Positions 5,077-7,519 of a DNA stretch of 7,519 nt are shown in pieces. The position numbers and the translations under genes were made by a program. Origin of the DNA: Dehalococcoidales bacterium (GTDB lineage: Bacteria > Chloroflexota > Dehalococcoidia > Dehalococcoidales > Fen-1064); NCBI GenBank assembly GCA_016929875.1, contig JAFGHZ010000014.1, positions 1 to 7,519 on the forward strand, in the 5' to 3' direction. A model generated the notes under the pieces. The model did not search any database and was not told where the DNA came from. It saw only the letters and a list, made by a program, of their open reading frames with translations. Positions within the stretch are counted from its first letter, which is position 1; each line of letters opens with the position of its first letter.

Positions 5077-6873
5077 CTAATGCTTAGGTTGTAAGCTCAG
5101 GTCGATCCACCACCACCTGTACATTACATTGTGTATAGCGGATACGCCGTCTTCACCTTGATACCCCTTGACCCACGGCTGCCACAAATCATAGAAATAA
5201 ACCGCAGGAAGGAATATGTCGGGTGCTGCTTCCAGAATATCTACGAACAGTTGTTTGTACTGCGCGTAGCGCGAGGCACGGTCCAGGGTAGGTATGGCCG
5301 CTTGGACTCTCGCCCACCAATCAGCGTCTGTCCACTGGCCGTAGTTGAGTATCGAGCCCGGCGCGTACCATAGCGTGAGTATGTTGGGGACCGAATACAA
5401 TGTCCACGTCAACTTAAGCGGAGAGTAGGTTGCGCTAGAGGCGAATTTATGCGTATATCTTAAGCTGGAAAGGACAACCGCATCCGTGACTTTGGTTGTC
5501 AGATTGATGCCGACTAGCTTCAGGTCTTCGGCAACTACGCTCACGTAGTCCACATCAACCTGAGGACACAAGACCTCCATGTCGAAGCCGGTGGGATAAC
5601 CAGCGGCTGTGAGCAATGCCTGTGCTTGGTCCGGGTCGTAAGTATCCATGTCCTTGACTATTTGCGGCATTTCGTCGCCTGGCGTGTACATCGCGTCCGG
5701 AAGAACCCCGGGCGGTAGCGGCCAGCAGTCATGGGGCAGGACGCCTTCACCCTGAAGGAAATCTTCGATAATCGCCGGTTTGTTGATCGCCATGTTCACT
5801 GCCTGGCGAACCCTCACATCGGCGAAAGGAGTACCAACGCACTGTAAAGCCCAGAGCCCGGGGCTGGCCAGGATTCTGGCAAACTGGACATCCGAGTTCG
5901 CCGACAGTACCTGTTGGGCGGCGTCTCTGTTAATGTTGAACAACTCGTCGAGCTTGCCCGTCCGCATTGCCGCGAGCAGGGTATTTGTGTCAGTGATATG
6001 CAGGGTCCTGATCGCGTCAACATACGGTAGTCTGTTCTCCGGATGGTAACGATCGAAGGCAAAATAGTTAGGATTTCTGGTGAACAATGCCGAACTGCCC
6101 TCAACGAAGTCGGTCAACATGAACGGACCGGTACCGCACCAGTTCTTCCAATCCTTAAAAGCGTTGTCTCCGTATAACTCGATCGGTTCACGCGGACATA
6201 TGCCTCCGCCGGTGTAGTCCCATTGAAACTCAAACAGGAAATCCTCGGTGCGTGGCTCCTTCAAGTGGAAGACTACCGTATATTTGCTCGTGCATTCTAT
6301 CGACGCGACATTGGTCTTGTCGCCCTTACCCGTTGTGGGGAATGACAGGTAACGGTCATAGTACCATTTGATGTCATCCGCAACGAGTTCCCGTCCATTG
6401 GTCGGCGGTTTGTTCATGAAATGGACGCCCTGTCTGATCTGGAATATTAAAGTCTGCGGGTCGGTCCACTCCCAACTTTCGGCCAAATCACCGCCCATTA
6501 TCTCCAGGGGATGGTACATCCAGGAGCCGAATTTATACTCGCTCCGGGGGGTGTACCAGTCTCCGTAAACCAGGCCATCGTAGCCGAATCCAACTATGGA
6601 ATTACTAGGTCCGATCGGGTCAAACCCTTGCAACCCGGTAGCATAGTAAACGTACAGTGTCCCTCCATATTGGGGCTCTTCCTCGCCTGATGTGGTGGTA
6701 ACGGTCGTTGTGGCCGCGGCGGTTGTGGTGGCCGTGGCGGTTGTGGTCGCAACGGCGGTTGTGGTTTTGGTGGTGGTGGTCGTCGTGGTTGTGGGAGTTG
6801 TACACGACGTGAGAAGTAATACTGCAGCAACCGTCAGAGCGCCAAGTACATGTAAAGTGTGATTCTTTGTCAT
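5077..6873 (-). CDS. Peptide/oligopeptide ABC transporter substrate-binding lipoprotein (family 5)
   Basis: A complete 598-residue extracytoplasmic binding protein of the DppA/OppA type, which captures peptides or similar solutes and hands them to the permeases. Residues 1-23 are a lipoprotein signal peptide with the lipobox LTSC, so Cys24 should be lipid-modified and anchor the protein to the membrane. Residues 25-61 are an almost pure Thr/Ala linker, then SGEEEPQYGGTLYVYYA opens the mature SBP_bac_5 domain. Family marks include LAESWEWTDPQTLIFQIRQGVHF, GTGPFMLTDF, NPNYF, DVRVRQAVNMAINKPAII and DPDQAQALLTAAGYPTGF, in the usual order. The length is normal with the linker. The start is set by AAAGGAGGT (6877-6885), three bases before the ATG, and by the signal peptide. 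The permease gene ends 53 bases upstream. Class-5 proteins also carry nickel, sugars or opines, so the ligand is uncertain. Confidence 0.93.
   Translation of the reverse strand: MTKNHTLHVLGALTVAAVLLLTSCTTPTTTTTTTTKTTTAVATTTATATTTAAATTTVTTTSGEEEPQYGGTLYVYYATGLQGFDPIGPSNSIVGFGYDGLVYGDWYTPRSEYKFGSWMYHPLEIMGGDLAESWEWTDPQTLIFQIRQGVHFMNKPPTNGRELVADDIKWYYDRYLSFPTTGKGDKTNVASIECTSKYTVVFHLKEPRTEDFLFEFQWDYTGGGICPREPIELYGDNAFKDWKNWCGTGPFMLTDFVEGSSALFTRNPNYFAFDRYHPENRLPYVDAIRTLHITDTNTLLAAMRTGKLDELFNINRDAAQQVLSANSDVQFARILASPGLWALQCVGTPFADVRVRQAVNMAINKPAIIEDFLQGEGVLPHDCWPLPPGVLPDAMYTPGDEMPQIVKDMDTYDPDQAQALLTAAGYPTGFDMEVLCPQVDVDYVSVVAEDLKLVGINLTTKVTDAVVLSSLRYTHKFASSATYSPLKLTWTLYSVPNILTLWYAPGSILNYGQWTDADWWARVQAAIPTLDRASRYAQYKQLFVDILEAAPDIFLPAVYFYDLWQPWVKGYQGEDGVSAIHNVMYRWWWIDLSLQPKH
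6691..6801 (-). repeat. Thr-codon low-complexity tract in the binding-protein linker
   Basis: Residues 25-61 are encoded by 37 codons, almost all ACN with some GCN, including an unbroken run of eight Thr codons at residues 28-35. This forms the flexible, possibly glycosylated tether between the lipid anchor and the binding domain. The mixed use of ACC, ACA and ACG argues that the Thr composition is kept by selection, but the trinucleotide pattern could still change length by slippage. Confidence 0.85.
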
Positions 6874-6892
6874 CTTACCTCCTTTATTAATT

Positions 6893-6921
6893 ATTATGAC
6901 TCAGAAAATCATCTATCTCAA
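6893..6921 (-). promoter_or_regulatory. Internal promoter for the substrate-binding protein gene
   Basis: On the minus strand, TTGAGA (6916-6921) and CATAAT (6893-6898) each match the -35 and -10 consensus at five of six bases and are exactly 17 bases apart. The predicted transcript start near 6886 lies immediately before the Shine-Dalgarno sequence AAAGGAGGT (6877-6885), giving a leader of about 12 bases. This would let the binding protein be made in excess over the permeases encoded upstream. Confidence 0.65.
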
Positions 6922-6926
6922 GCGGG

Positions 6927-7519
6927 TCATGCCTGTGTTTTTTCTTTTGCCCGCTTTATCTTCCCCCTTCCGTACCGACTCAAGCCGCCTCTCAACCGGG
7001 GGTCGAGAAGATCTCTCAGCGCATCCCCCAGCATGTTTATGCCATAGACCGCTATACCCAGGGCCACGCCCGGCCATACACTCATCCATGGTGCCTGGAG
7101 CATATACTGCTGGCTACCGACATTGAGCATGCCTCCCCAGCTGGGAGCCGGCGGAGGAATACCATATCCGAGGAAGCTTACGGTAGCCTCAGCTAAAATC
7201 ATGCCTCCCATAGACACGGTGAAGAGAATAATCATCGTAGCCGAAACACTGGGTAAGATATGTCGGAAAAGTATTCTCGTGGAGGAACAGCCGATAGCGA
7301 CAGAAGCCTTCACATAGAGGTTTTCCTTAACAGAAATGACAGCGCTTCTTATTATTCTCGACCCGACAATCCCGCCTGAAATCCCCAGAACGAGAATGAC
7401 CTGCACCATACCAGGCCCCAGGAGAGACATTACTGTCAGGACGATGAACAGCGCTGGAAAGCACATCCAAGCATCCACAAACCGTTGCATGATCATATCG
7501 AATGTACCGCCAAGGTACC
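6927..7519 (-). CDS. Peptide ABC transporter permease, DppC/OppC type, 5' end cut off by the window
   Basis: The frame is open to the window edge, giving 197 codons, so roughly the first 90-110 residues of a usual 290-300 are missing. It is one of two membrane subunits of a peptide importer and should pair with a DppB-like permease. The visible part starts in YLGGTFDMIMQRFVDAWMCFP, the well-known segment of DppC proteins before a transmembrane helix. Then come helices around FIVLTVMSLLG and VILVLGISGGIVGS, the cytoplasmic coupling (EAA-type) loop YVKASVAIGCSSTRILFRHILP, and helices around TMIILFTVSMGGMIL and VWPGVALGIAVYGINMLGDALRD. It ends with the typical LLDPRLRGG and a basic tail. An ATG at 7496 is internal, not the start, because the homology extends upstream of it. 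The binding-protein gene follows 53 bases later. Confidence 0.92.
   Translation of the reverse strand, partial: YLGGTFDMIMQRFVDAWMCFPALFIVLTVMSLLGPGMVQVILVLGISGGIVGSRIIRSAVISVKENLYVKASVAIGCSSTRILFRHILPSVSATMIILFTVSMGGMILAEATVSFLGYGIPPPAPSWGGMLNVGSQQYMLQAPWMSVWPGVALGIAVYGINMLGDALRDLLDPRLRGGLSRYGRGKIKRAKEKTQA

Noticed and set aside
4998..5078. An open stretch just past the binding-protein stop, in another frame, reading like a protein tail (ISEEDGSRK ... NPYQRLARQ)
   Set aside because: It has no start codon, is about 30 codons long, and is cut off by a stop just upstream in its frame. A frameshifted end of the binding protein is possible but cannot be supported.

Overview
All protein genes found in this window lie on the minus strand, so transcription runs from high to low coordinates. 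The set is bacterial: a lipoprotein-type peptide-binding protein with its permease, the universal tRNA-modification genes tsaE and tsaB, thiL, and a TetR/ABC exporter cassette. The Thr-rich linker behind the lipobox of the binding protein, promoters that place the start codon at or next to the transcript 5' end, and many short dispersed palindromic repeats between genes would suit a Chloroflexota (Dehalococcoidia-like) genome. That placement is an inference from style, not from a marker gene.

Layout in transcription order. (1) 7519-6927: 3' part of a DppC/OppC-type permease gene. A 53-base gap with a good promoter and Shine-Dalgarno site follows, then the family-5 substrate-binding lipoprotein (6873-5077). 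(2) 5076-4873: a 204-base spacer with a 10-bp-stem hairpin, a decayed 3' half of a tRNA (Gly-like), and an extended -10 promoter ending six bases before the thiL start. (3) 4872-2526: thiL, tsaE, tsaB. A 133-base spacer between thiL and tsaE holds three palindromic elements; one runs into thiL and supplies its last residues, and another supplies the only SD-like sequence of tsaE. tsaE and tsaB are 12 bases apart. (4) 2525-2211: 315 bases without a gene, holding two diverged copies of a dispersed repeat, two perfect hairpins and a strong promoter overlapped by TGTAGTA/TACTACA boxes. (5) 2210-1: TetR-family regulator, ABC ATPase and ABC-2 permease (cut by the window edge), with a 3-base gap and then an ATGA overlap, a compact self-regulated efflux operon.

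Functionally the window joins peptide or oligopeptide uptake, thiamine diphosphate synthesis (ThiL), t6A tRNA modification (TsaE, TsaB) and a probable drug or small-molecule exporter under a TetR repressor. I see no CRISPR array, transposase, integrase or phage gene. No clearly new multi-gene system is visible. The most interesting signals are non-coding: two apparently leaderless starts, a tRNA fragment that may mark an old integration site, and repeats that have altered a protein end and a ribosome-binding site.
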